Shown here one piece after another: positions 46,258 through 55,229 of a stretch of DNA of 64,000 bases. The notes under the pieces were generated by a model, which searched no databases, was not told the DNA's origin, and was given only the letters and a program-made list of their open reading frames with translations. Positions within the stretch are counted from its first letter, which is position 1. Every line of letters starts with the position of its first letter. Source of the DNA: Planctomycetota bacterium (GTDB lineage Bacteria; Planctomycetota; B15-G4; SIAN01); NCBI GenBank assembly GCA_028289345.1, contig JANQQL010000010.1, positions 248,001 through 312,000 on the forward strand, read 5' to 3'. The position numbers were made by a program, and so were the translations under genes.

Positions 46258-48024
46258 ATGCTCTGGTTCTCCTTTCTTCTCTTGATGCTTCCGGCAATTT
46301 CGGGCGGAGTCGGAGTCGATGACACCGCCACGGCTCTGCGACCGAATGTGCTGTTCGTCTACATCGAAGACATGAGTGTCGACTTGAACGTGGATCTGGG
46401 CGCGTACTCGGTGTCTCCGGTTCAGACACCACAGCTGGATCGACTCGCGGCGGAAGGGACTCGATTCACCAACGCCTACTGTCCGTTTCCGATCTGCAAC
46501 CCATCCCGGATCAGCACGATGACCGGACTGCGGGCGACGACAACGGGGATTTCCTCGAACCGGCAACCGCTCCTGGAGCGAGAACTGCTGGGCGTTCCGA
46601 TCTTGCCGTACAAGTTTCTCCTCGAGGGGTACCAGGTCATCGGAACCGGCAAGATCTTTCACAGCGCTTACGTGCATCTCGACGCCTGGCACGAGTACCT
46701 GGTGACCAACGACGACCCTTGGATCGACCGCCCCCAGAACCCGGTGCCCGAAGACGACTTCCGTCCCGTTTACTTCGGCCCGTATCTCAACGGAGCTGAT
46801 GCCTCCCTGGGCAAACTACGAGAGACCAAGTCCACCGACTTCCTCATCGATGCCATCGCTCACACCCAAGAGCCGTTCTTTCTGGCTCTCGGTTACGAAG
46901 CGCCGCACAACCCCTTCGTCTATCCTGAGAAGCTCGAGAGCCTGTACCACCCAAGCCTCGACGTGCCCGCTCTTCCAGCGATCGATGCCACCGACCAATG
47001 GAAGGCCGGATTGGCCGAGTCCGCGTACATCTCGTCGAACTATCTCGACCCCGCTTGGGATCATGATCCGGAGATGGGTCGGCACGAAGCCACTGCTGCC
47101 TACTGGCGGACCCAAACCTTTGTCGATGAAGAGTTCGGGCGAGTCCTCGATGCACTGGAGAGTCGCGGCCTGCGCGAGCGTACGATCGTGGTGGTGGTGA
47201 GTGACCACGGCTGGTCCAATGGACACCACCAGCGCTACGGGAAGAACCGAGTCTTCGACTGGTCCAGCCGCACCTTGCTCACCATCTCGGTGCCCTGGAT
47301 GAATGCGACCCACGGCGTTCCCTGCTCCCGGCCCGTGGACCATGTGGATCTCTATCCCACGCTGATGGAGCTTTGTCGCATGGCCCCGCCGAGCAACCTG
47401 GATGGCGCAAGCTTGGTTCCGCTGCTGCTCGACGCGGAGGCCGAGTTCAAGCCGGCCTTCTATGCTGGGAACGGCCTCGCCACCAAGGTCGTTCGCACGG
47501 ATCAGTTCAAGTTCGCCTTCTATGACAATGGGAAGCACCAGCTCTACGATTTGAACTCCGATCCCGGCGAGTATCACAACCTGTTTGGCGATTCTCGATA
47601 CGACGCGGTGGTGTTCGAGCACATGACCTTGCTTCGCGAGTCAGGCATGCTTGGAGATCAGGCGTTCTCGATGCCCTATGGCCCCGGACGTCCGGGCGCG
47701 CTGGGCACTCCTCTCATTGCTGCCACGGATCCTCACCTGGGATCTACGATGACCTTGTCTCTCGAGAGTTCTTCTCCGCACCACTCCCTGGGCCTGCTTG
47801 GCTGGGGTGTCGACCCAAACCTGATGGGTCATGGCATCGTCGTGGACATGATCCTGACCGAGCGATTCCCGTTGCCGGCCGCCGGAGTTGTCCGCCACTA
47901 CCCGATGCCGGTCCGCGATCTCTGGTGGAACGTGTCCCTCTACCTCCAACTCCTTCAGCAGGATCCGGCTGCGGAGGGCGGGATCGCGATGTCCCCCGGG
48001 CTTTGGCTTTCCCTGGGTCGTTGA
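46258..48024 (+). CDS. Formylglycine-dependent sulfatase with C-terminal beta-domain
   Basis: 588 residues, exported. Iduronate-2-sulfatase-like: NVLFVYIEDMS with the metal acidic residues, activation motif PICNPSRISTMTG with Cys80 to be converted to formylglycine, GTGKIFH, and VVVSDHGWSNGHHQRYGKN. It removes sulfate esters from polysaccharides. About 110 residues beyond the catalytic fold (from ~480) form a beta-rich tail ending QQDPAAEGGIAMSPGLWLSLG. The tail matches in pattern the C-termini of the FG-GAP proteins at 857-4374 and may be an anchoring or sorting module. Confidence 0.9.
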   Translation: MLWFSFLLLMLPAISGGVGVDDTATALRPNVLFVYIEDMSVDLNVDLGAYSVSPVQTPQLDRLAAEGTRFTNAYCPFPICNPSRISTMTGLRATTTGISSNRQPLLERELLGVPILPYKFLLEGYQVIGTGKIFHSAYVHLDAWHEYLVTNDDPWIDRPQNPVPEDDFRPVYFGPYLNGADASLGKLRETKSTDFLIDAIAHTQEPFFLALGYEAPHNPFVYPEKLESLYHPSLDVPALPAIDATDQWKAGLAESAYISSNYLDPAWDHDPEMGRHEATAAYWRTQTFVDEEFGRVLDALESRGLRERTIVVVVSDHGWSNGHHQRYGKNRVFDWSSRTLLTISVPWMNATHGVPCSRPVDHVDLYPTLMELCRMAPPSNLDGASLVPLLLDAEAEFKPAFYAGNGLATKVVRTDQFKFAFYDNGKHQLYDLNSDPGEYHNLFGDSRYDAVVFEHMTLLRESGMLGDQAFSMPYGPGRPGALGTPLIAATDPHLGSTMTLSLESSSPHHSLGLLGWGVDPNLMGHGIVVDMILTERFPLPAAGVVRHYPMPVRDLWWNVSLYLQLLQQDPAAEGGIAMSPGLWLSLGR

Positions 48025-48273
48025 GTCTGGGGAAGGCTGCATGCACTTGGCGCAAAGGCGGCGATCTCGAGTTCCTCGCGAAAGTGTCTCGAAGCCCCGC
48101 CTGTCCCGAGGCCACTGCGTGGTCAGATCCCATCGGCATCGTCCTTCGGGGCTTCCCTCCTTGACAGTCGAATCACCGCTGCGTTGAATGTGGAGTTCTT
48201 CTGCTGTCAGAATTCCTCGAATCTCCGCTTGGCTCCGGACTCCAGGGATCGTTCGGGCCATTGAGAGATTGAA

Positions 48274-50004
48274 GTGTCAGCGTCCTCCCCCACGTTCCCA
48301 CAGCTCGGACTGTCTGCGGAGCTGTGCCGCACGCTCGAGTTGATCGGGTTTGAAACGCCCACCGCGATTCAGCGGAAGGCCATTCCTCGAATCCTCGAGG
48401 GGCAAGACCTGCTGGCCACCGCCCAGACGGGGACCGGCAAGACTGCGGCATTCGGGCTCCCTTTGCTCGACTGGCTTCTTCACCCTCGCACTCGCCAGAA
48501 AGCGGTTCCGAAGACTCCGCGCGTCGTCGTTCTCACTCCCACCCGAGAACTCGCCGCCCAAGTGCATGATGCGCTTCGGGAGTTTGGCAAGAGAGCGGGT
48601 CTGAAGAGCGCGGTGATCTTCGGAGGTGTCGGCATGACGCCCCAGGTGCAGGCCCTGGCGAAAGGGGTGCATCTGATCGTGGCAACACCGGGACGACTCT
48701 TGGATCACCTTGCTCAGGGAACTCTCGATCTGTCAGGGACACGCCGCATCGTGCTCGACGAAGCGGACCGCATGCTGGACATGGGCTTCCTTCCTGACAT
48801 CCGGCGGATCCTCGGCCGAATTCCGGAACGCCGCCAGACGCTGCTGTTCTCGGCCACGATTCCGAAGCAGATCCAGCAGCTCGCCGTTCAGTTCATGAAC
48901 AGTCCCAAAAAAGTCCACGCCACCACCCAGAACACCGTGGCCGTCACCGTCGAGCACGTGGTTCACCCGGTGGCGAGAGACCGCAAGCGAGATCTTCTGG
49001 TCCACCTTTTGAGTCAAGATCGGTTCCGTCAAACCCTGGTTTTCTGCCGGACCAAGAGAGGCGCAGACCGACTTTGCCGGCACCTTTCCGGACAAGATTT
49101 CGGCGCTGAATCCATTCACGGAAACAAGAGTCAGAATTCGCGGACCCGAGCTCTCAAGAATTTCAAGACCGGCAAATCCACCATCCTGGTGGCGACGGAC
49201 GTCGCGGCTCGAGGATTGGACATCGAACAGCTTCCCCAGGTGGTGAACTTCGACCTCCCCATGGTCGCGGAGGACTACATTCACCGCATCGGGCGCACCG
49301 GCCGTGCGGGAATGACGGGGCATGCCATCTCTTTGGTTTCGGATTGTGATCGGCGACTGCTGTTCGACATCCAGAAGCTTCTGCGTGGAGAGATCGAGAT
49401 TCAGTCGGTGGCCGGATTCGAGCTGGCGAAGCCGCTGAAAATGAACAACGCGGGCAAACTCAAGAAGCGTCCCCAGGCCACGCGGACTCGATCAGCCAAC
49501 ACTTCTTCGAGCGAGGAAGTCGAGAGCACCGACTCGCCCGCCAAAGTTGCTCGCACCCGGACTCGTCCCCGTCCGACCAATCGACCGGATCGACCGGATC
49601 GACCGGATCGACCGGATCGACCGGATCGACCGGATCGACCTGCACGAAACACCTCGAGGAGCCGTCAAGGATCTCGCTTCCCCAAGCGGAAAACTGGTGT
49701 GGCGGCCAAAGAGAAGCAAGCGAGATCGAAGGACTCCAGCGATCGTCGCCCCGCGCCCGAACGACCTCGATTCAAGAAGAAGACCAAGGTTCGCAGTCAT
49801 CGCCAGGATCGGCGTCCTTCCAAAAACCAGGAACGGAGCGATCGCAAGCCGGGACGCCCCAGCAAAGGTCGCCCGCGGCGAAAGACTACTTCGCGCAATC
49901 CTTCCCGTCCGACCTCTCGGAAGCGAAGCCCGTCTCGCCCCGGAGTTCGCAAAGCCACCAAACGGCCCCGCGGCAAGGGGCGTGCTCGAGGAGCGACCGC
50001 CTGA
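48274..50004 (+). CDS. rhlE: DEAD-box RNA helicase, RhlE-like, with long basic tail
   Basis: 576 residues. The helicase core (1-~380) has Q motif, motif I AQTGTGKT, PTRELAAQ, VATPGRLLD, DEAD in VLDEADRMLD, SAT, VATDVAARGLD and HRIGRTGRAG. RhlE subfamily features fit best. The C-terminal ~190 residues are Arg/Lys/Pro/Ser-rich and disordered, and include six RPD repeats encoded by a 9-bp minisatellite. It acts in RNA remodelling, ribosome assembly or cold adaptation. The start is GTG 48274. The basic tail is much longer than in typical RhlE and probably binds RNA. Confidence 0.9.
   Translation: MSASSPTFPQLGLSAELCRTLELIGFETPTAIQRKAIPRILEGQDLLATAQTGTGKTAAFGLPLLDWLLHPRTRQKAVPKTPRVVVLTPTRELAAQVHDALREFGKRAGLKSAVIFGGVGMTPQVQALAKGVHLIVATPGRLLDHLAQGTLDLSGTRRIVLDEADRMLDMGFLPDIRRILGRIPERRQTLLFSATIPKQIQQLAVQFMNSPKKVHATTQNTVAVTVEHVVHPVARDRKRDLLVHLLSQDRFRQTLVFCRTKRGADRLCRHLSGQDFGAESIHGNKSQNSRTRALKNFKTGKSTILVATDVAARGLDIEQLPQVVNFDLPMVAEDYIHRIGRTGRAGMTGHAISLVSDCDRRLLFDIQKLLRGEIEIQSVAGFELAKPLKMNNAGKLKKRPQATRTRSANTSSSEEVESTDSPAKVARTRTRPRPTNRPDRPDRPDRPDRPDRPDRPARNTSRSRQGSRFPKRKTGVAAKEKQARSKDSSDRRPAPERPRFKKKTKVRSHRQDRRPSKNQERSDRKPGRPSKGRPRRKTTSRNPSRPTSRKRSPSRPGVRKATKRPRGKGRARGATA
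49581..49640 (+). repeat. 9-bp tandem repeat inside the helicase gene
   Basis: Six perfect copies of TCGACCGGA plus a 6-base partial copy. It encodes RPD repeats in frame, so copy-number changes would not shift the frame. The unit is GC-rich and prone to slippage. Confidence 0.9.
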
Positions 50005-50118
50005 GCGGAGCGAGCGTGGGCTTCCCGCCTCCGTTCCAGGTCCTTCCCCCCGTGCCCCCGAGGGCCCTCGTCTCTGGCCGAGGACCCGAAACCGGTGACG
50101 GTGAGGCGGAACAGCCGT

Positions 50119-51627
50119 TCAAAGCAGCTGGTCGTCGAGATACCAGTAGTTGTTGGAAAGCGCCTCGAGATACTCGCCGGGGATATAGACGAAGCCGCAA
50201 TCTCCCCAGTTGGTGCCCCAGGAGTTCTTGGCAATGTAATAGCCGCGATCGGCGGCCGCCGGAGCATTGGCCGGCAGGTCAGCGTTGTCGACAAAGCCGA
50301 CCAACAAGAGAAGGTGATTGCCGCTGGAGTTCAACCCGGTGTACTGAACGTAGCCGTTGCTGTCGGGAAAGCGAAAGTCATCGGAAACGCCAAGGCTGAC
50401 CAGCACTGGGGTTTCCAGTTCCAGGGCAGCCGTCACCAGATCCAGCTGGAAGTCCGGAAGACCCAGCGCCGTGTAGTCCGGAACGGTGGCGTAGTCGCTG
50501 ATGACATAGCCGTCTGTGGTCGACCGAGCCGGGGACGTGTATTCGATCAGAGACGGAACTCCAAACAGGAGCGTGATGTCTTCTTGGGCTTGGAATGCCA
50601 GGTTGGTGCACATCTCACCCGTATAGGAGACACAGGAAGAACTGAACAACCCCGTCGTCGAGCTGGTCGTGCGTGACAAAGAACGGTTGTAGTTCCACAC
50701 GTCCTCGTACTGGATTCGGTAGCTGTCGTTCAAAAAGTCCGACAGAGTGGCTTCGGTATTCAGGCCGTCGGAGTAACGGTTGGACCAGTCCGTGGTGATC
50801 TTGGCCTGAAAGTAAGCGTCCTGCTCTGCCAGATTTTCGGGGTCTCCCCCATTGACCATGACCTGGGTTTCCACGGCCGCAGCAATCCCGTGAGGGACAC
50901 AGGTCCCTCGTCGCCCCTGATCCTTCACACAGGTCAAATCATCTTTGAGAACGAAGTCGACGTTCGCCATCAAGCCATCCGCGGCGTAGTCCGCCACGTC
51001 ACAGCGATCCGACAACTCTCCCGAAGTCCCGGAATCCTCCCAGCCCCGCTCCGCCGTGCAATCGGCGATGAAGTTCGTCACCAGGGGGACCAGGTCGGTC
51101 ACGCTGATGTCGGTGCGGATGTCCGCGAAGTTCTCCTGGAATCGCTTGAACAAAGTCACCGACACGGACACCTGGGTGTTCACCGGAAGGGTGCCCAGAG
51201 TCGGCGGGGTCGGCAGTCCACTCACGTAGACCGGCGGCAGCCTCTCGAACAGAAACGTGTACAGGTCTCGAAGGTTTTCGAGGTCGGTCCGCTGCCGAAG
51301 GGAGTTCCCCAGATCCAAGACCGAGAGAAGGTACGGCTGCAGGAGTTTTGGCGACGTTCCGCCTCCCTTCTGCGGGACCTCGACGGGAATGTTTTGAAAA
51401 AGGTCGACGGAACGGTCGGGAATCATGCGCTCCAAGACTTCTGGGTTCGCCCGGAGGTACTCCACCGCCGCGAGGATCGCCTCAGCGTCCCGGCGATTGT
51501 TCTCTCCCACCAGCTGTTGGATCTCCTCCCGGGTCAGCTCGAGGACCTCATCCATGGCGACCGCCGCAGGAGACGCGGCCAGCGCGATCCCCAGGGCCCA
51601 CGCCGAACGGAGTTGCTTGGCATTCAT
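50119..51627 (-). CDS. Secreted papain-like (C1A) cysteine protease
   Basis: 502 residues with a signal peptide (AASPAAVA). An N-terminal region of ~230 residues is followed by a C1 peptidase domain: KDQGRRGTCVPHG with oxyanion Gln and catalytic Cys243, GNHLLLLVGF with the catalytic His, and AKNSWGTNWGDCGF with Asn. The canonical C-W after the active Cys is replaced by C-V, an uncommon but tolerated change. The N-terminal part may be a propeptide or binding domain. AGGAG precedes ATG 51627. It is divergent from the second ECF sigma gene. Confidence 0.85.
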   Translation of the reverse strand: MNAKQLRSAWALGIALAASPAAVAMDEVLELTREEIQQLVGENNRRDAEAILAAVEYLRANPEVLERMIPDRSVDLFQNIPVEVPQKGGGTSPKLLQPYLLSVLDLGNSLRQRTDLENLRDLYTFLFERLPPVYVSGLPTPPTLGTLPVNTQVSVSVTLFKRFQENFADIRTDISVTDLVPLVTNFIADCTAERGWEDSGTSGELSDRCDVADYAADGLMANVDFVLKDDLTCVKDQGRRGTCVPHGIAAAVETQVMVNGGDPENLAEQDAYFQAKITTDWSNRYSDGLNTEATLSDFLNDSYRIQYEDVWNYNRSLSRTTSSTTGLFSSSCVSYTGEMCTNLAFQAQEDITLLFGVPSLIEYTSPARSTTDGYVISDYATVPDYTALGLPDFQLDLVTAALELETPVLVSLGVSDDFRFPDSNGYVQYTGLNSSGNHLLLLVGFVDNADLPANAPAAADRGYYIAKNSWGTNWGDCGFVYIPGEYLEALSNNYWYLDDQLL

Positions 51628-51782
51628 CAGTTTCTCTCCTCAGGATAGATTCGTGGTTTGGCCTGCCTCCTCGCCGGAGGCCGGGTCCTCCTCGGACCGG
51701 GGACCCCTGCGGAGTCCGGCCCCCGACTCCCAACCAGAAAACGGAAAAAACTCGCCGCGCCGTCGAGAAAGCCCCCTCGGCC

Positions 51783-52352
51783 ATGACCTCGCCCTCCAAA
51801 GCCACCCGCCTTCTCCAAGAGCTGACCGCCCGCGGCGGCTCGGCGGCCGACGAGCTGACGCCACTGCTTTACGGGGAGCTACGGGAGGTCGCCGCGGGAC
51901 TGATCCGCCGCGAGCGCATCGATCACACCCTGCAACCGACCGCACTGGTCAACGAGGCGTACTTCAAACTGGTGGACAAACAGGCGCAGAGCTTCGAGAG
52001 TCGCTCTCACTTTCTCGGGATCGCCGCACGCGCGATGCGTCAGGTGCTGGTGGATCACGCTCGCGCTCATCGCGGAGTCAAACGCGGGGACGGCTGGCTT
52101 CGAGTGACCTTGTCGGATGCCCCGTCCTCCCAAGGCCTTTCCCCCGAAGAACTGCTTTCTCTGAACGATGCGTTGGATGCGCTCGGTCAACGCGATCCTC
52201 GTTTGGCCCGAATCGTGGAGTTGCGCAGCTTCGCCGGCCTCACCATTCGTGAAACCTCGGCGGTCGTGGGAGTTTCTCACACCACCGTGGAGCAAGACTG
52301 GTCCCTGGCACGTGCCTGGCTCGCGCGAGAACTGAGTCGCGGCGAATCATGA
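51783..52352 (+). CDS. ECF sigma factor (TIGR02999-like), second copy
   Basis: 189 residues. Region 2 has DHTLQPTALVNEAYFKL and FLGIAARAMRQVLVDHAR, and region 4 has TIRETSAVVGVSHTTVEQDW. It is the same type as the sigma factor at 30362-30898 and again directly coupled to a kinase (ATGA overlap). ATG 51783 is chosen to give the family's N-terminus. The open frame runs far upstream into the protease antisense. It may also control the divergent protease gene (inference). Confidence 0.9.
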   Translation: MTSPSKATRLLQELTARGGSAADELTPLLYGELREVAAGLIRRERIDHTLQPTALVNEAYFKLVDKQAQSFESRSHFLGIAARAMRQVLVDHARAHRGVKRGDGWLRVTLSDAPSSQGLSPEELLSLNDALDALGQRDPRLARIVELRSFAGLTIRETSAVVGVSHTTVEQDWSLARAWLARELSRGES

Positions 52353-55030
52353 ACGACTCCGACTTCTCCCGGGTCCGCCAACTCTTCGCCCAAGCTCGCG
52401 ATCTCACGCCACCGGAACGAGAGCGGTTGCTGGAACGAGAGTGCCACGGGAATCCAAAACTGCACGCGGAAGTGAAATCGCTGTTGGAGTTTCACGACGC
52501 CGACCAGAGCCCCGTGGACGCGTTGATGACTCCTCCGCGAACGTCCGAGGAGGGACGCGCAGCGCCTTCACCTCTTCCAGAGACATTGGGCCCATTCCAG
52601 ATCCTCGGGGTCGTCGGACAAGGCGGTATGGGAACCGTGTACCGGGCCCGCCAAGAGAACCCGAAGCGAGACGTGGCTCTCAAGGTCGTGCGCCCGGGGC
52701 TCGCCACCACCCGGTTGCTCCAGCGACTCGAGTATGAGGCGCAGGTCTTGGCACGATTGCAGCATCCGGGCATCGCCCAAATCTTCGAAGCGGGAACCCT
52801 CGAACGTGGTGGCGAAACCCAGCCGTACTTCGCGATGGAGCTGGTGCAGGGGGCTCCCCTTGACGAGTACTCGCGTGAGCACGGGTTGTCGATCGATCAG
52901 CGACTGCGGCTACTGGTTCGGATTTGTGACGCGGTGCAACATGCTCATCAAAAAGGAGTGATCCACCGCGACCTCAAACCCGGGAACATCTTGGTGACTC
53001 GCGAGGGGACCCGCTCGGGCGATTGGGGTTCCGAAGACGACCAGACTCCGATCGGACAACCGAAGATTCTCGACTTCGGCATCGCCCGGGTGACGGACAC
53101 GGAACAGTCGCTCACCCGTCAGACCGCCGTGGGTCAGGTCCTCGGAACACTGCCGTACATGAGTCCGGAGCAGGTTTCCGGAGACTCGCGCGACCTGGAT
53201 TCGCGAGCCGACGTGTACTCCTTGGGCGTGCTGCTCTACGAACTCCTGAGCGGACGCCTTCCCCACTCCCTGGAAGGGGCGTCATTGCCCGAAGCGACAA
53301 GAATCGTGTGCCAGGAGGAGCCTCCTCGGCTGGGGACCCTGGACCGCGCTTGGAAGGGAGATCTCGAATCGATCGCAAGCAAGGCACTGCGCAAAGACCG
53401 AGAGCAACGTTACTCCTCCGCCCATGAACTCGCTGCAGACCTCCTCCGACACCTTCAAGACGAGCCGATCCTTGCCCGTCCTCCCAGCGCGACCGACCAG
53501 ATTCGAAAGTTCGCTCGACGCAACAAAGCTCTCGTGGGCGTCGTTCTGATTGCCACCCTGTCGCTCGTCGCCGCCCTTGGCTTCGCCCTTCAGAACCTCA
53601 CGGTCGCTCGCACCGAGCGAGATGCGGCCACCCTCGCCAAGAATGATGCGGAACGAGCGGCAGAAAGGGCCGAGGCCGTGCGACGTTTCTTCCTCAAGGT
53701 TCTGGTGTCGGCCTCGCCGGAGCAGCAAGGTCCGAAGGTCACGGTGGTCGAAGCCTTGCAACAAGCTCAATCATTGGTGGAGGAGTCCTTTTCCGGTCAG
53801 CCAGAGCTCCGGGCCGACGTGCATTCCGAGATGTCGGTGACGTTCCATCAGCTCGGGGACTTTGCCGAGGCGGAACACCACGCTCGGCAAGCACTCGAGA
53901 TTCGACGTCAACACCTCGGACCGGAACATCCGCAGACCTTGGTCACCCAGAACGACCTGGCCAGCGTTCTCCTTGCCTGGAGCAATGTGAGCCGGCCTGG
54001 CGCTCAGGAAGAAGCGGAAGCACTGCTGGATTCGGCACTTCGCATCTGTCGCGCAGAACCCGAGAAGAATCACCGCTTGACCATTGATCTGCTCGCCAAC
54101 CGAGTGGCTCTCGCCCACAGCCACGGTCAGGGCGAGCTCGCCGAACAGCTGACCCGGGAAGCCCTCGCCTTGAGCGTCAAGTTCCTTGGTCCTGATTCCC
54201 CGACCAGCCTCGACCAGGAACAGAACCTGGCCATCCTCGAGAGCGCTCGCAATCCCACGGAAGAGGCAGCACGCCGCCTCGAGCGTGTGCTGGAGAAACG
54301 CCAGCGCATCCAGGGGCCTCGGCACCCGGACACCTTCACCACCCAGCGAGACCTGGCCACCGCCCTGAAGAATCTGCGGCAGCTCCAAGAGTCCGAGCAC
54401 CACTTCCGAGCCTTGCTCCCGGTCCAGGCCGAAGTCATGGGCGCCGACCACCCGGAAGTGATCATGGCTCGGAATCAGTTCGCCCACTGTTTGCGACTGC
54501 AAGATCGCACGGAAGAGGCCGCCGATGAATTTGCCCACGCCCTCGATCTCGCCCAGTCCCGTCTTGGCGATCAAGACTACCTCACGATGCAGCTGATGGA
54601 CTCCCTGGCCACCACCCTCGAAGTGCTTGGGGAGCAAGAAGAGGCCGAAGAACTTCACCTCCAAGGATTCGAAAGCTTCCGTGACCACTACGGCATTGGC
54701 AATGCCTACACCCAAGCCAAGGGCTACAAAGCTGTTCTCGCGCTGCTCCACAACCGCAAGTACGACTTTGCCCTGGAGCTGGTCGACGAACTGCTAAGTC
54801 ACTCCCCTTTCGACCGTCGGGCGATCCTGCAAGCGGCCAAAGCCCAGTGCCTGGTCGGGCTGGAGCACCCGGAAGCCGATGCGGCGCTGGCAATCTGCTA
54901 CGACGCATTCCGGGGCAACTCTCACGTTCCCGCCTTTGCGACCGCATTGCGCTTTTTGATCGACGCTCTCGACGAAGCCGGACGAGACGGAGATGCGGAA
55001 GACTTTCACCAACTCCTCGCGGGAACCTGA
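52349..55030 (+). CDS. Membrane Ser/Thr protein kinase with TPR domain, second pair
   Basis: 893 residues. A Hanks kinase domain (about 80-385) has GQGGMGTVY, VALKVV, HRDLKPGN, DFGIAR and SPE. A membrane helix (about 395-415) is followed by a helical stretch and TPR-like repeats with many LxxRxxxxGxxHPxT-type motifs (LGPEHPQTL, RHPDTF). Kinase faces the cytoplasm and TPR array the periplasm. The start overlaps the ECF stop, giving one regulatory unit. It has a canonical Gly loop, unlike the kinase at 27237-30365. Confidence 0.9.
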   Translation: MNDSDFSRVRQLFAQARDLTPPERERLLERECHGNPKLHAEVKSLLEFHDADQSPVDALMTPPRTSEEGRAAPSPLPETLGPFQILGVVGQGGMGTVYRARQENPKRDVALKVVRPGLATTRLLQRLEYEAQVLARLQHPGIAQIFEAGTLERGGETQPYFAMELVQGAPLDEYSREHGLSIDQRLRLLVRICDAVQHAHQKGVIHRDLKPGNILVTREGTRSGDWGSEDDQTPIGQPKILDFGIARVTDTEQSLTRQTAVGQVLGTLPYMSPEQVSGDSRDLDSRADVYSLGVLLYELLSGRLPHSLEGASLPEATRIVCQEEPPRLGTLDRAWKGDLESIASKALRKDREQRYSSAHELAADLLRHLQDEPILARPPSATDQIRKFARRNKALVGVVLIATLSLVAALGFALQNLTVARTERDAATLAKNDAERAAERAEAVRRFFLKVLVSASPEQQGPKVTVVEALQQAQSLVEESFSGQPELRADVHSEMSVTFHQLGDFAEAEHHARQALEIRRQHLGPEHPQTLVTQNDLASVLLAWSNVSRPGAQEEAEALLDSALRICRAEPEKNHRLTIDLLANRVALAHSHGQGELAEQLTREALALSVKFLGPDSPTSLDQEQNLAILESARNPTEEAARRLERVLEKRQRIQGPRHPDTFTTQRDLATALKNLRQLQESEHHFRALLPVQAEVMGADHPEVIMARNQFAHCLRLQDRTEEAADEFAHALDLAQSRLGDQDYLTMQLMDSLATTLEVLGEQEEAEELHLQGFESFRDHYGIGNAYTQAKGYKAVLALLHNRKYDFALELVDELLSHSPFDRRAILQAAKAQCLVGLEHPEADAALAICYDAFRGNSHVPAFATALRFLIDALDEAGRDGDAEDFHQLLAGT

Positions 55031-55229
55031 GACGAGAACGCCCCGGTCACGACCCGTCTCGAAACTTTTTCCGACGTCGAAATCTCCGCATCGTCAATCA
55101 ATGTGACGGCGTTCGTCAGTGCATTCTGCCTGGCCCCTTGGCTCCAGTGAGCGACAATAGAGTCGTCCCGAATCGCTTGCATTCCCTGATCCGATTGTCG
55201 AGTCAAACTCCATTCGCGAAGGACCACCC

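Noticed and set aside
49581..49640. Possible CRISPR-like array
   Set aside because: Units are 9 bp, contiguous and without spacers, and encode RPD repeats in frame.
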